Origin: Leptobrachium leishanense
Lineage: Eukaryota; Chordata; Amphibia; Anura; Megophryidae
Assembly (NCBI GenBank): GCA_009667805.1
Contig: CM019063.1
Location: forward strand, 62,581,506-62,645,505
Length of the DNA: 64,000 nt
Direction: 5' to 3'
How positions within the stretch are numbered: the first letter of the stretch is position 1; each line of letters opens with the position of its first letter. The notes below the pieces were generated by a model, which worked only from the letters and a program-made list of their open reading frames with translations, did not search any database and was not told the origin of the DNA. Made by a program: the position numbers and the translations under genes. Below, in pieces: positions 48,781 through 61,300 of the stretch.

Positions 48781-48914
48781 TGTTATATGGGAGTTTTGAT
48801 TTATGATGAGTAGGTGTAGTTAAAAAAAATAAATTGTAAAACTCGGGGGGGGGGGTGACACCATGAGTTACCGCACCGGGTGACACCAACCCTAGCGACG
48901 TCACTGGTTACACG

Positions 48915-49387
48915 GTTATGCAAGTTACGCAGTTGCTGCGTAGAACGATGGATTAGTGCCGCGTGCGCATGTGCTGAAACTTTGGCTGCCATCTCCCAAA
49001 ATGCTCGCTACTGTGAGCATTCAGAAGCGGGATGATGCCAGCAAGCAAAGTGTGCTGATATCATTAGTCCCTGAGTTGGTCCCCGGCAGGCGGGATATTC
49101 AAAATCCTGTTTGTCGATTGACAGCTGCGCGGGCAGAGGAAACTCCTCTGCTTCGTGCTGCGCTACCTACCAAACGGGGCTGATGTGGGGGGGGGGTGAA
49201 TCCATACAGACTGACTACTCTAATTAGATAAGGTGGTCAAGGTGTGTAGAATGTCCTTTTAACCCCTTCATGACTGTGGGCATGTATCAGTAGTAGCAGC
49301 TTGCGCTTATTATCCAGAGTTATGCTGTATCATTGCAAATGAAAATCACTTCTTGCAAATTAATTTTGTTTGCATTTGAGTTTCAGA
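48915..49387. other. Unannotated intergenic stretch
   Basis: GC-rich at 48930-49190, without a convincing gene. Confidence 0.45.
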
Positions 49388-49560
49388 AGGTGCCCCCAAA
49401 CTTTTAGCACCCTGAGCACGATGCCCGAGGTGCTCACACGTTTTAAAATCAACAGGGGAATATCTCTGATGGACTTTTCCCCAGCTGATCCTGCGCGGAG
49501 ACCAGACCTGCAATAACTCCATTGGGCCACTAGGGGCGACATCTGTCTATAATATGGGTT
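49388..49560. repeat. Unclassified dispersed repeat, copy 2
   Basis: Matches 36640-36815: CCCTGAGCACGATGCCCGAG, then GACTTTTCCCCAGCTGATCC and GGCGACATCTGTC. In both places a T/A-rich stretch and TTTAAATCACT follow. Confidence 0.6.
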
Positions 49561-49657
49561 ATGGCTTACTGTGTAAAAAAAAAAAGATTTTCCAAAAAAA
49601 AACAACAAAAAAAAATACAGGGTTCGACAGCGTTTTTTTTTTTTTTAAATCACTAGA

Positions 49658-49800
49658 GGGATTATTCAGAGAGAGCAGATCTGACCCAGAAATTGCACCA
49701 AACAGGGAGTTTCCCTGTACGTGCAATTTCGTGGCCGTTTGGCTATTCAGATAGCAGGCAGTTTGCCAAATTTTGGCAAATTACCAGCGAAATACATTTT
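49658..49800. mobile_element. Palindromic MITE fragment
   Basis: GGGATTATTCAGAGAGAGC is followed by AAATTGCACCAAACAGGGAG and its near inverse. It shares these with 13990 and 24790. The right part is missing. Confidence 0.6.
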
Positions 49801-50413
49801 TTTTTAAACTGCTGCTGAGCCATTTCACGCCTGTGTGCTGAGGTCATTTTTACCTGTTTAACTCATCATGTTTAAACGCGTTTTGAAGCCATATTTTATT
49901 ATACATCCCAGACATTAGGGGATGAGCCGAACACCGCCCGAGTTCGGTTCGGGCCCGAACCCGAACTTCCCATATGTTCGGGTCCGAACCCGAACTCCAT
50001 GCAAGTCAATGGGGCTGAAAATTCAGTTTTTAGAGTGCCCTCCAAGAGGGCATATATGCAAGATATTTGCCATAAAAGGTGTATGGGGGTCCGGGTAGTG
50101 CCCTGGGGGACAGGAAACAAGGACAAAAAGTTTTAAAAAAAGTTTTTAAAGGGACAGTGAGTTTTCCATGAAATAAGGGTTAAAAATAAAAACGAAAAAT
50201 TCCTTCAAATATCGTGCCTAGGAGGTCCCCATAACCTGCCCGTGAAGTGGCGGATTTCTAGGATGTATAAAAACACTTAAAAAAAAACAAAAAACGTTTC
50301 AAATGATGGTAAACAGTTTTCCTTTAATCTATCCATAAACAACTGCTTGGGGCGGCAGTATGAAAAGAGGAGACATTTTTGGACATGCAGAAAAAGTTTA
50401 CTGATTTTTTGGC

Positions 50414-51241
50414 GGTGAAAAGCAGGAGAATGGAAAATTCTAGACCAAATAGCCGATTTGGAAAGTGAGATAAAAGGGAGAATTTTTCTGGTTCGGCTAT
50501 TTTGACCTAGAATTTTCTCTTCAGTCATTCTCCTAGGTTTCACCTTTCTCTAAATAACCCTGTCAGGGTTATTCAGAGAGCGGTGAAGAGCAGGAGAATG
50601 ACTGGAGAATGGAAAATTCTAGGTCAAAATAGCCAAACCAGAAAAATTCTCCCATTTAGGCTAGGGTCAGACTAGCGAATTTTTAACGTGCGTTTAGGCG
50701 CACTTAATCAAGTGGAAAATGAACGCATTTTTTCGAGAACGCAGAACCGCTAGTACGGATGTACAGAGTGCGCTGCGTCCACTAGCGGCGTGTGTGTGTG
50801 ATTTGGAGACGTCAGACCCTGCTCATGTCCGGCCAACATAACGTCCAGACACCCAAAGTTTCCTGGTTTGGATCCGTAAAAAATCACGCACAAAAATGCG
50901 CATCGTATGACCGTTTTCGCGCATTCCGTGAAAAAATACGGCAATGCGTTCGGACGCACTTTTTGACGGTGGCTGTGAAAAATGCGTTAGTCTTATCTCA
51001 CTTTCCAAATCGGCTATTTGGTCCAGATTGTTCTCTTTTCCAGCCATTCTCCTGGTTTTCACCTTTCTCTGAACAACCCTGAGAGAGAGGTGAAAGCCAG
51101 GAGAAGAGAACAATCTAGACCAAATAGCCGATTTGGAAAGTGAGATAAATGGGAGAATTTTTCTGGTTTGGCTATTTTGACCTAGAATTTTCCATTCCCC
51201 AGTTATTCTCCTGCTTTTCACCGCTCTCTGAATAACCCTGT
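50414..51241. mobile_element. Cluster of three CAGGGTTATTCAGAG palindromic MITEs
   Basis: Units at 50414-50573, 50574-51081 and 51082-51241 each contain CAGGAGAATG, ATTCTAGGTCAAAATAGCC and its inverse, and AGTGAGATAAA. The middle one carries the 334-bp Harbinger-like insertion, without which all are about 160-180 bp. Confidence 0.85.
50659..50992. mobile_element. Harbinger-like MITE, GGCTAGGGTCAGAC family, copy E
   Basis: The left end GGCTAGGGTCAGACTAGCG is intact. The right end stops at GCGTTAGTC, without the last 11 bases TGACCCTAGCC of the family. TTA lies directly at both borders (50656-50658 and 50993-50995). The undisturbed host at 23490 reads CTCCCATTTATCTCAC. Confidence 0.88.
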
Positions 51242-51722
51242 GAATGTTTAATCCTGAGGTGAAAAATAACATTGCTTTAGATGTGAAAAGCGGGCAATGA
51301 GGAAATTTTGTATTTTTTCACACAGCAGTTAAATGCAGCATATTAGGAAGTTTTAGGAGGGAAATTACTCACTCAGAACAGAAGTAGACACCTTCATTCT
51401 ACATAAAATGTATCAAATTGATCTGTTGTTGTTATGCCGTTTGAAAAAAAAAAGGTCATTTAGAGGTGAGAATCTTTGCACCTAGACATTAGTTTTTAAT
51501 TCAATATCTAATAAACCGTTGATTATAATATTCTGCAGTAAAGAGTCTCTTTATTTCTAGATTTTTTAAGCATTTTTTATACTTTTTTCAAAATTTCATT
51601 TTTTTTTCCGAACTCGAACCGAACACACCCAAAAAGTTCGAAGTTCGCGAACTTTCGAACTGCCAAAGTTCGGGTCGAACTCCGAACCGTCCGAACTCGA
51701 ACAGCTCATCCCTACCAGACAT

Positions 51723-52004
51723 ATTATATATCGTTCTTTCCTGCAGACTCGGCAGATTTATAATATATCATTATTATATGTATACATCATGACCAGTCTG
51801 TATATTATAACATAAAATGCAATAAAATTCTAGTTTTCAATAATTTACAACGTGTAAAGTGGTTTTTTTCACATTTTAACATGCGAGCGTTTGCGGTAAT
51901 ATTTTCTATGGGTTGCGCTTGTTAAAAAAATTAGAAATGGGGACTCGTTAAATTTTTTGGGGGGGAAAAATCACGCGATTTTTAACAAACGCGCCCCATA
52001 CAAA
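51723..52004. other. Unannotated intergenic stretch
   Basis: AT-rich, no feature recognised. Confidence 0.5.
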
Positions 52005-52731
52005 AATCATTAGTGCAGCATCATTGTTCACATTATAATTGAAATGGGAACAATATTGCAGCATTAAGAAAACGAAAAAAAATATTTATTTCCTTTTAAA
52101 AAATTTTTATTTACATTTTTATTTTGTTTTGGTTACTTTTAAGATGGTCATGTTTGCTATCGTTGGAAAGGCCATGCTCTGGCTGATCCAACGATATCAA
52201 ACATTAACTCCTAGCTGTCACGGATCGGGAGATAGGGGTTAATTGGAACCCCATATCTCCACCATTGGTGGCGTTCACTCCAAAACTGACGTCATCGCAG
52301 TATGCACGATGACGTCAGTCATCAGGGGGAGATCCCGGAAGCTTGACCGACATCCAAGATGTCAGCCAGCTCCGGGAGAGAAACGCAATCCGGTGCTTTT
52401 TGGTGCCGAATTGCGATCCGGCCCCCAAGGGGTTAAAGCCAGGCACTGTTTGGAAGGGCAGGCTGTGCCCTTCCAAATGATGCCTACCATTAATCGCTGG
52501 TCCCAGGCGATCGGGACGGGGAGAGATCCGAAGGACCTCCCCCTCCCTTTCAGACACCTCCTCCACACTCGCGGGGGGGCGCCTGAAATAGATCTATTGT
52601 CCCTGACTGGGTCCCGGAGTGCCGGGCTGACGTCCAAGATGTCAGCCTGCACCGGGGGGGGCACAGCAATGCGCTGAGTGCGTCCATCTCACAGGAGGAG
52701 CACTCCTCCGCAGCCAAGAGGTTAAATAGCT
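52005..52731. repeat. Dispersed repeat, relative of 25401
   Basis: TTAGTGCAGCATCATTGTTC and GGTCATGTTTG-TATC words match 25406 and 25190. The part from 52240 to 52720 is GC-richer and ends in AGGTTAAAT. No gene is supported by its open frames. Confidence 0.45.
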
Positions 52732-53209
52732 TTTTTTTGTACCAGACCTTTTTATTATAAATTCATAGGACCTTATATGTAAATTCCAGAGATTTTCGTC
52801 CATTAGTTTTTTTGCTAACAGCGTTTCAAATTTCAAACTTCAATAGATTTACCTTTTTTTTTTTTTACCCCGGTTGTTGACTTGTAATCATTTTCCGGAA
52901 GCTGGTCAGCGCTGTGTTGGGCGGATGGTCGGCTTGTTACGGACGCATTTGGATTTTTTTCGGTGGTATTACGGCGGATGGTCGGCTTTTATCAGATGTG
53001 TGCGGTGGATTTGTGGCGGTTTTTCTGTTTGAGGTGGCGGCTTTGCAGCGGATTTTCAGATACGGTCGGCGGACTTTCCCTGCACTTCAGGGACCCTATG
53101 GTGAATGTTGAATTCACCGCAGGGTTGGGGAATCTGATTCACCAATGTGTGGGGAATGAGAGAGCACCGAAATGTCGGCGACATTTTGGTGCTCTCTGAA
53201 TAACCCTGT
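52732..53209. mobile_element. Palindromic MITE fragment, reverse
   Basis: The sequence is the reverse of the left half of the element at 23589. It runs from CTTATATGTAAATTCCAGAG through GAATTCACCGCAGGGTTGGG to GTGCTCTCTGAATAACCCTG. The end includes a perfect GAAATGTCGGCGACATTT hairpin. Confidence 0.7.
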
Positions 53210-53456
53210 TGGTAGTGAAGGGGTTAAAGAGTAAAAATTCATCTGTCATTTTATACTCGCAAGCTGACTGAAGTGTTGAAATTCCATACAAAATAAACAA
53301 ACAAAAAACGTCAAACCCCTCTTTGATCACGAATATAAATAAGTTCATTACAGTTTATTATTTTTTTAAATCAATCAAGTTTTCAGATTTTCATAAAAAT
53401 AAAGGAATGTTCTCCCCTTAATATGTTTGATCCACTATCAAATGCAGCATTCCCTT
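53210..53456. other. Unannotated intergenic stretch
   Basis: No feature recognised. Confidence 0.5.
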
Positions 53457-53600
53457 ACAGTTACAAGCATTTATAAAGCGCCAACAGATTTCTTAGCGCT
53501 GTACAATGGGAGCGACAGAAAAACAAATATACATACACGTTACACACACCAAACAGTAGGAGGGGGGGGGGGGGCTGCTCGAGAGCGCACAATCTAAATA
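53457..53600 (-). mobile_element. L2-type LINE 3' tail, reverse
   Basis: ACAGTTACAAGCATTTATAA, AGCGCCAACAGATTTC and AGCGCTGTACAATGGG match the tail at 63205. A G run at 53561-53574 follows. Confidence 0.55.
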
Positions 53601-53925
53601 TTTGAAAAGCCTTCTAAATAATACAATGTTCCCATTTGAGTGACTGAGCTGTGTGTAGGGGCTTTCTTGTTGCCAGCTCTCTTTCTCTATTATGTAAAAC
53701 AATCTCAGTCCCTCTCACCCACCTCATCGGTCACCACTTAACAAACCAGCAAACACCCTCCCCCCCCCTGCTGTGTACAATGAAGATAAGGATCACAGAG
53801 CTGTGGGTTGTGTCATTCTAAGGGCTACTGGGTGGATATACACAATTCAGTCCAATTCCAAAATAAATTCTTTAAATTGCTAAAATGTTTCTTTCGCGGA
53901 ACTTGGTTTATTAATGTTCAATTTA
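53601..53925. other. Unannotated intergenic stretch
   Basis: No feature recognised. Confidence 0.5.
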
Positions 53926-54021
53926 AAATCCACTAGAATGAAAGACCAGCTTGTGAATACTTTGTGGTATTATCTATCTATCTACAGTATCTATCTCTCT
54001 ACCTCTAATTCTATCTATCTA
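53926..54021. repeat. Left flank unit of a three-fold repeat plus TCTA microsatellite
   Basis: AAATCCACTAGAATGAAAGA and the next 45 bases occur again at 58466-58515 and, inverted, at 58416-58463. The TCTA/CTCT repeat beyond it is the same one that fills 58369-62119, so the Tc1 element landed near the left edge of that satellite. Confidence 0.85.
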
Positions 54022-54274
54022 CAGTGGCAAGAAAAAGTATGTGAACCCTTTGGGATTACGTGGAGTTTTGCATGAATTGGTCATAAAATGTGCTCTGATC
54101 TTCATCTAAGTCACAACAATTTGAAAAACACAGTCTGCTTAAAATAATACAACACAAACATTATATGTTTTCATGTGTTTATTGAACATAACATGTAAAC
54201 ATTCACAGTGCAGGGTGGGAAAAGTATGTGAACCCCTAGCCTTATGACTTCTCCAAGAGCTAATTGGAGCCAGG

Positions 54275-55922
54275 TAGACATGTGCATTAGTTTTAGTACT
54301 AAAATGATTTAGTCCGAATTTTGGGATAATTTAGTTTTAGTATGACTCGAGAGATATGAAACTGCTCAGTCCAAAAAACGAAAGAAACTAAAATAAAATA
54401 CTAAAATGTAGTGCTTCAGTCCTTTTTGTAATATTACATTGAGTGAAGGAGACCAGCAATGAGGAGCACAACATCGCAAAGCTACAGAAAAGGTTTGTAT
54501 GCGTAATCCTTCCTGACCCCTACCCAAAAATCTGACAGTGATAGAGCTCCAGAATACTCACTCCCAGCACAGACAGCCAGCACAGGAGAGGAAACCTTTA
54601 CTTAACCCTTGCATGTCTATGAAGCAGAGAAGATGATAAAAGCAGCTGGAGATGACAGAGGAGGGCTGGATAGTAAAAACCCCTTTATAACAAGCAGCGC
54701 TGGGAGAAGAGAGGGACCTTATAAAACGTGTGTTATCTCCCCTCCCGCTCTGCATAATAGGGGCTTAGGTCTGATACATTTTATATTATCCAGGAGCACT
54801 ATCCCCCTTTCCTCATCTATAATAGACGTTTATATAAAGTCCCTCTCCTCTCCCAGTGCTGCTTGTTATAAAGGTTTTTTTAGTCTGATACATTTAGTAT
54901 CCAGCTCTCACAGTTACTCTGTCATTATGAACCTTCAGTGTGATTTATTTGAATGTTTTCCCTGGATTTAAAGTGCTTTATTTTATTACAAAAATAAATT
55001 TGCACCAGTCATCTCTTCTCTGAGCTTTCAGACCGATTTACGTTAATATTTTCCCTCTCCCCTGCTTTTATATTCCTGTATCTCCCCACAGAGATACAAA
55101 GTTTAAGTAAAAGTTCCCTCTTCTGTGCTGGATAAGCATTGCATTCCAAAATTCTGCACCCTCCACATGCCAATGCAGTAGGATGTTCTATACAGAGAGG
55201 GGCATTAATTATTGCAGTAGGATGCTCTATGCAGAGAGGGGCATTAATTAATGGCAGGAGGATGTTATATACATTATACAGAGAAAGGTATATTGAGGAG
55301 GATGTTCTATACAGAGGTACATTAATTAATTCAGGAGGATGTTCTATACATTATACAGAGAGGGGTATTAATTAATGCAGGTGGATATTGTATACATTAT
55401 ACAGCGAGGGGTATTAATTAATGCAGGAGGATGTTCTATACATTATACAGAGAGGATCCTTTTTTTTTTTTTAGCTCTTTAAATCCAGTGGCTGTGAGCG
55501 CTGAGATCGGCTGCTTGTTATATTATCTCAGTACAATGTATCAGGCTCAGCTGTTCCAGTAACTGACTGTAACAGCGCTCAGCGTTTCAGTAAAACAAGG
55601 AAATAATATTGTTCTAACCTCAAATATTCAAATATTATTTACTAGTTTTACTGAAACTCTGAGCGCTGTGATGAGCAGCAGTCAGTTACTGTAACAGCTT
55701 TGCCTGACACATTGTGCTGAGAGTGAGAGATACTGTAACAAGCAGTGATCTCAGCCCTCTGAGGAGCCACTACAATAGTAATTGTATCCACTGGTTTTCA
55801 GATGAATGAAATTAGTTTTCATACTAAAGAACTGAAAACGAATTTCTTTAGCAACTAAATAAATTGCATTTTAAGACTAATCCATTAGTTCAAAACGAAA
55901 TTTTGTGCTGTGCACATGTCTA
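54275..55922. mobile_element. hAT MITE, TAGACATGTGC ends
   Basis: Perfect inverted ends TAGACATGTGC and GCACATGTCTA and the perfect 8-bp target duplication GAGCCAGG (54267-54274 and 55923-55930) define a 1648-bp element within the 5' untranslated part of the Tc1. The interior has direct repeats around 55190-55450 (AGGATGTTCTATACA with TTATACAGAGAGG and ATTAATTAATGCAG) and inverted subterminal AACTAAA/TTTAGT words. No transposase. Confidence 0.96.
55185..55455. repeat. Tandem repeat inside hAT MITE
   Basis: Six to seven units of about 40 bp contain GGATGTTCTATACA, CAGAGAGGGG and ATTAATTAATGCAG. Confidence 0.85.
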
Positions 55923-56057
55923 GAGCCAGGAGTGAGCCAACCTTGAGTCCAATCAGTGTGATATTATTGGATGTGTTGCTGACAGCTGTCCTGCCCTTTA
56001 AAAACACACACCAGTTTTGGGTTTACTGGTTTCAAGAAGCACTGCCTGATGTGAACC

Positions 56058-56523
<466 letters not shown>

Positions 56524-57583
56524 TGTCACGGAATGGCCCAGGACCCTCAGCCAGGGACGGTCAATGTGACGTCTCTATTCCCCTATACTCTTAGGTGCCG
56601 TTGCACCAGCCGAACTCCTTGTTTTATTTTATTAGATGTGGTTTCATTGTGTGGTGTATTAAAGTGTCCCCGGGTGTGTATTGCGAAATGTGCGTATCCC
56701 ATTGCGTGCCTTGCTCGCCGCCATTTTCCGAGCGCCTCGTGGATCCGGTCGAATCTGATCGGATCGTAAAATGGCCGATTCGGACCATCCGGTCGAATCG
56801 TAAAATGGCCGATTCGGACCATCCGGTTGCGAATCGGCAACACCCCGATTCGTAAACCACCAATACGAATCGGGACCCGGGTGCCTCCTTCCAACGAGGG
56901 CCAATGAGGCTTGTGGGGGCGGGCAGGGATTCCCATTGTTTTCTGGCTGGTTGAATGTTTATAAATATGTGTGATGTGTAAAAAATAAACAGTTGATCCA
57001 GTGCATACAGCTCCGTCTGGTGTGCTTTATTTTCGGCCGTATTTCTGAGATCCCGCGCGGTCTTCAGAGTGCGGCATCCAGAGATCCGAATAGATCACCC
57101 TGTGCCTGCATCTCGAATCAGGACAGAGGTGCAACGTACGGGCATCGGCCATCGGAAGATTCGACCACGCTGCAGTTCGATATCCGATCCGAAGCCGCGG
57201 TGCGCACCCCGCGCTTCGGTACATCGAGCGCCATATTCGATCGGGTAAGATCCGAATATTGCGCGAAGGAAATAAGAAACGTTTCCCATCCGAACGGTTC
57301 CGGACGGAACGTTTCCCACCCGAACGGCCGCACCACAACCGATCCGAACAGTCTACAAGGTCAGTAGATCAGCCGCTCGAGACGCTGAGTGCCGTGACAC
57401 TCAGTGGTTGGGCTGATCTCGCCCCGGGGTCCCCTCCACAGCCCGCCAACCCTCCCCAGGGTCTCCCCAGACCGCTCGAGACGCCGAGTGCCGTGACACT
57501 CGGTAGTCGGGTCGGCGGTAAGCGCAGTGGGGAAAAGCAGATAGGAGCACACCCGCAGGCGGACAACATGTCATTCCGCCACA
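56524..57583 (+). mobile_element. Solo LTR of a retrotransposon, inserted in the Tc1 gene
   Basis: The 1060-bp segment begins TGTCACGGAATG and ends CATTCCGCCACA, an inverted TG...CA pair. It is flanked by AAACC (56519-56523) and AGACC (57584-57588), a 5-bp duplication with one change; the uninterrupted gene has a single copy. TATAAA (56960-56965) and AATAAA (56984-56989) lie in the expected order. Upstream, a 42-bp unit with AAATGGCCGATTCGGACCAT is repeated at 56768-56830. Near the right end a CCGCTCGAGACGC unit followed by AGTGCCGTGACACT is repeated (57370 and 57472). No internal retroviral sequence remains, so recombination between two LTRs is likely. Confidence 0.9.
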
Positions 57584-58146
57584 AGACCAAAATTGAGTTG
57601 TTTGGAAAAAACACACAACACTATGTGTGGAGAAAAAAAGGCACAGCACACCAACATCAAAACCTCATCCCCACTGTAAAACATGGCGGAGGGAGCATCA
57701 TGGTTTGGGGCTGCTTTGCTGCCTCAGGGCCTGGACGGATTGTTGTCATTGATGGAAAAATGAATTCCAGAGTTTATCAAGACATTTTGCAGGAAAACGT
57801 AAGACCATCTGTCCGCCAACTGAAGCTCCGCAGAGGATGGGTGATGCAACAGGACAATGACCCAAAGCATACAAGTAATTCAACAAAAGAATGGCTTCAA
57901 CAAAACAAAATACGCCTTCTGGAGTGGCCCAGTCAGAGTCCTGACCTCAACCCGATTGAAATGCTGTGGCATGTCCTTAAGAGAGCGATTCACACCAGAC
58001 ATCCCAAGAATATTGCTACACAGAAACAGTTTTGTGAAGAGGAGTGGTCCAAAATTACTCCAGATCGTTGTGCAGGTCTGATCTGCAACTACAGGAAACG
58101 TTTGGTTGAGGTTATTGCTGCCAAAGGAGGGTCAACCAGTTATTAA
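57584..58146 (+). pseudogene. Tc1 transposase, C-terminal half (copy 2)
   Basis: The frame resumes with TKIELFGKN right after the LTR duplication and runs to a TAA at 58144-58146. It contains QQDNDPKH and SPDLNPIEM with the second and third catalytic residues, spaced as in the intact copy. It is a clean open frame by itself, but the protein is split by the LTR. Confidence 0.93.
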
Positions 58147-58368
58147 GTCCAAAGGTTCACATACTTTTTCCACCCTGCACTGTGAATGTTTACATGTTCT
58201 GTTCAATAAACACATGAAAACATATAATGTTTGTGTTGTATTATTTTAAGCAGATAGTGTTTTTCAAATTGTTGTGACTTAGATGAAGATCAGAGCACAT
58301 TTTATGACCAATTCATGCAAAACTCCACGTAATCCCAAAGGGTTCACATACTTTTTCTTGCCACTGTA

Positions 58369-61300
58369 TCTCTCTACCTCTAATTCTATCTATCTCTCTA
58401 AATAGATAGAGAGATAGGTAATACCACAAAGTATTCACAAGCTGGTCTTTCATTCTAGTGGATTGAAATCCACTAGAATGAAAGACCAGCTTGTGAATAC
58501 TTTGTGGTATTATCTATCTACCTCTAATTCTATCTATTTCTCTACCTCTAATTCTAGCTATCTCTCTCTTTACTTCTAATTATATCTATCTCTCTACCAC
58601 TAATTCTATCTATCTCTCTATCTCTCTACCTCTAATTCTATCTATCTCTCTACCTCTAATTCTAGCTATCTCTCTCTCTACTTCTAATTATATCTATCTC
58701 TCTACCTCTAATTATATCTAACTCTCTCTCTACTTCTAATTATATCTATCTCTCTACCTCTAATTATATCTAACTCTAATTCTATCTATCTCTCTACTTC
58801 TAATTCTATCTCTCTCTCTCTCTATCTCTCTAGCTCTAATTATATCTATCTCTCTATCTCTCTACCTCTAATTCTATCTCTCTCTATCTCTCTACCTCTA
58901 ATTCTATCTCTCTATGTCTCTCTACCTCTAATTATATCTCTCTACCTATCTATCTCTCTCTCTCTACTTCTATCTATCTCTCTCTCTATCTCTCTACCTC
59001 TAATTATATCTCTCTCTCTCTATCTCTCTACCTCTAATTCTATCTCTCTATCTCTCTACCTCTATCTCTCTACCTCTCTATCTCTCTACCTCTATCTTTA
59101 TACCTCTATCTCTCTACCTCTATCTCTCTACCTCTAATTCTCTCTCTCTCTACCACTAATTCTATCTCTCTACCACTAATTCTATCTCTCTACCTCTAAT
59201 TCTATCTCTCTACCTCTAATTCTATCTATCTCTCTCTCTATCTCTCTAATTATATCTATCTATCTCTCTACCTCTAATTCTATCTCTCTATCTCTCTGCC
59301 TCTAATTATATCTCTCTACCTCTAATTCTATCTCTCTATCTCTCTACCTCTAATTCTATCTCTCTACTTCTAATTCTATCTCTCTACCTCTAATTCTATC
59401 TCTCTATCTATCTCTCTATCTCTCTGCCTCTAATTCTATCTCTCTACTTCTAATTCTATCTCTCTACCTCTAATTCTATCTATCTCTATCTCTCTACTTC
59501 TAATTCTATCTCTCTACCTATCTCTCTACCTCTAATTCTATCTCTCTACCTCTAATTCTATCTCTCTATCTCTCTGCCTCTAATTCTATCTCTCTACCTC
59601 TAATTCTATCTCTCTATCTATCTCTCTATCTCTCTGCCTCTAATTCTATCTCTCTGCCTCTAATTCTCTCTACCTCTAATTCTATCTCTCTATCTATCTC
59701 TCTATCTCTTTGCCTCTAATTCTATCTCTCCACCTCTAATTCTATCTCTCTCTCTGCCTCTAATTCTATCTATCTCTCTACTTTTAATTCTATCTCTCTA
59801 CTTCTAATTCTATCTCTCTACCTATCTCTCTACCTCTAATTCTATCTATCTCTCTGCCTCTAATTCTATCTCTCTGCCTCTAATTCTATCTCTCTACCTC
59901 TAATTCTATCTATCTCTCTACTTCTAATTCTATCTATCTACTTCTAATTCTATCTCTCTACCTCTAATTCTATCTCTCTACCTCTAATTCTATCTCTCTA
60001 CCCCTAATTCTATCTCTCTACCTCTAATTCTATCTCTCTACCCCTAATTCTATCTCTCTATCTCTCTGCCTCTAATTCTATCTCTCTACCTCTAATTCTA
60101 TCTCTCTACTTCTAATTCTATCTCTCTACCTCTAATTCTATCTCTCTACCTCTAATTCTATCTCTCTACCCCTAATTCTATCTCTCTACCTCTAATTCTA
60201 TCTCTCTACCCCTAATTCTATCTCTCTATCTCTCTGCCTCTAATTCTATCTCTCTACCTCTAATTCTATCTCTCTGCCTCTAATTCTATCTCTCTACTTC
60301 TAATTCTATCTCTCTACTTCTAATTCTATCTCTCTGCCTCTAATTCTATCTCTCTGCCTCTAATTCTATCTCTCTACCTCTAATTCTATCTCTCTACTTC
60401 TAATTCTATCTCTCTGCCTCTAATTCTATCTCTCTGCCTCTAATTCTATCTCTCTACCTCTAATTCTATCTCTCTACTTCTAATTCTATCTCTCTGCCTC
60501 TAATTCTATCTCTCTATCTCTCTGCCTCTAATTCTATCTCTCTGCCTCTAATTCTATCTCTCTGCCTCTAATTCTATCTATCTCTCTACCTCTAATTCTA
60601 TCTCTCTACCTCTAATTCTATCTCTCTACTTCTAATTCTATCTCTCTACCTATCTCTCTACCTCTATCTATCTCTCTACCTCTAATTCTATCTCTCTACT
60701 TCTAATTCTATCTCTCTGCCTCTAATTCTATCTCTCTATCTCTCTGCCTCTAATTCTATCTCTCTGCCTCTAATTCTATCTCTCTGCCTCTAATTCTATC
60801 TATCTCTCTACCTCTAATTCTATCTCTCTACCTCTAATTCTATCTCTCTGCCTCTAATTCTATCTCTCTGCCTCTAATTCTATCTCTCTGCCTCTAATTC
60901 TATCTATCTCTCTACCTCTAATTCTATCTCTCTACTTCTAATTCTATCTATCTCTCTACCTATCTCTCTACCTCTATCTATCTCTCTACCTCTAATTCTA
61001 TCTCTCTACCTCTAATTCTATCTCTCTGCCTCTAATTCTATCTCTCTATCTCTCTGCCTCTAATTCTATCTCTCTGCCTCTAATTCTATCTATCTCTCTG
61101 CCTCTAATTCTATCTATCTCTCTACCTCTAATTCTATCTCTCTACTTCTAATTCTATCTATCTCTCTACCTATCTCTCTACCTCTATCTATCTCTCTATC
61201 TCTATCTCTCTACCCCTAATTCTTTCTCTCTACCCCTAATTCTATCTCTCTACCTCTAATTCTATCTCTCTACCTATCTCTCTACCTCTAATTCTATCTC

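Larger units (their letters stand above)
44890..48906. mobile_element. Probable outer hAT element
   Basis: The left tip AAGTGGCATCCCGAGGGG and the right tip, CAGTGACGTCGCTAGGG in reverse complement, resemble the CAGTGGCGT-type hAT end. Flanks CTTACACA (44882-44889) and GTTACACG (48907-48914) agree at 6 of 8. A CACCGGGTGACA word lies near both ends. It contains a nested hAT element, a palindromic MITE and a Harbinger-like MITE. Joining the two ends into one element is inferred. Confidence 0.55.
49916..51714. mobile_element. hAT MITE, TAGGGATGAGC family, copy 3
   Basis: The perfect 8-bp target duplication CCAGACAT (49908-49915 and 51715-51722) bounds a 1799-bp element with ends TAGGGGATGAGCCGAACA and AGCTCATCCCTA. 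Its interior holds three tandem palindromic MITE units (50414-51241), one of them interrupted by a Harbinger-like MITE. Confidence 0.95.

Noticed and set aside
57259..57583. Extension of the Tc1 reading frame upstream into the LTR as a fusion gene
   Set aside because: The frame is open by chance across the LTR. The Tc1 protein homology starts only after 57584.
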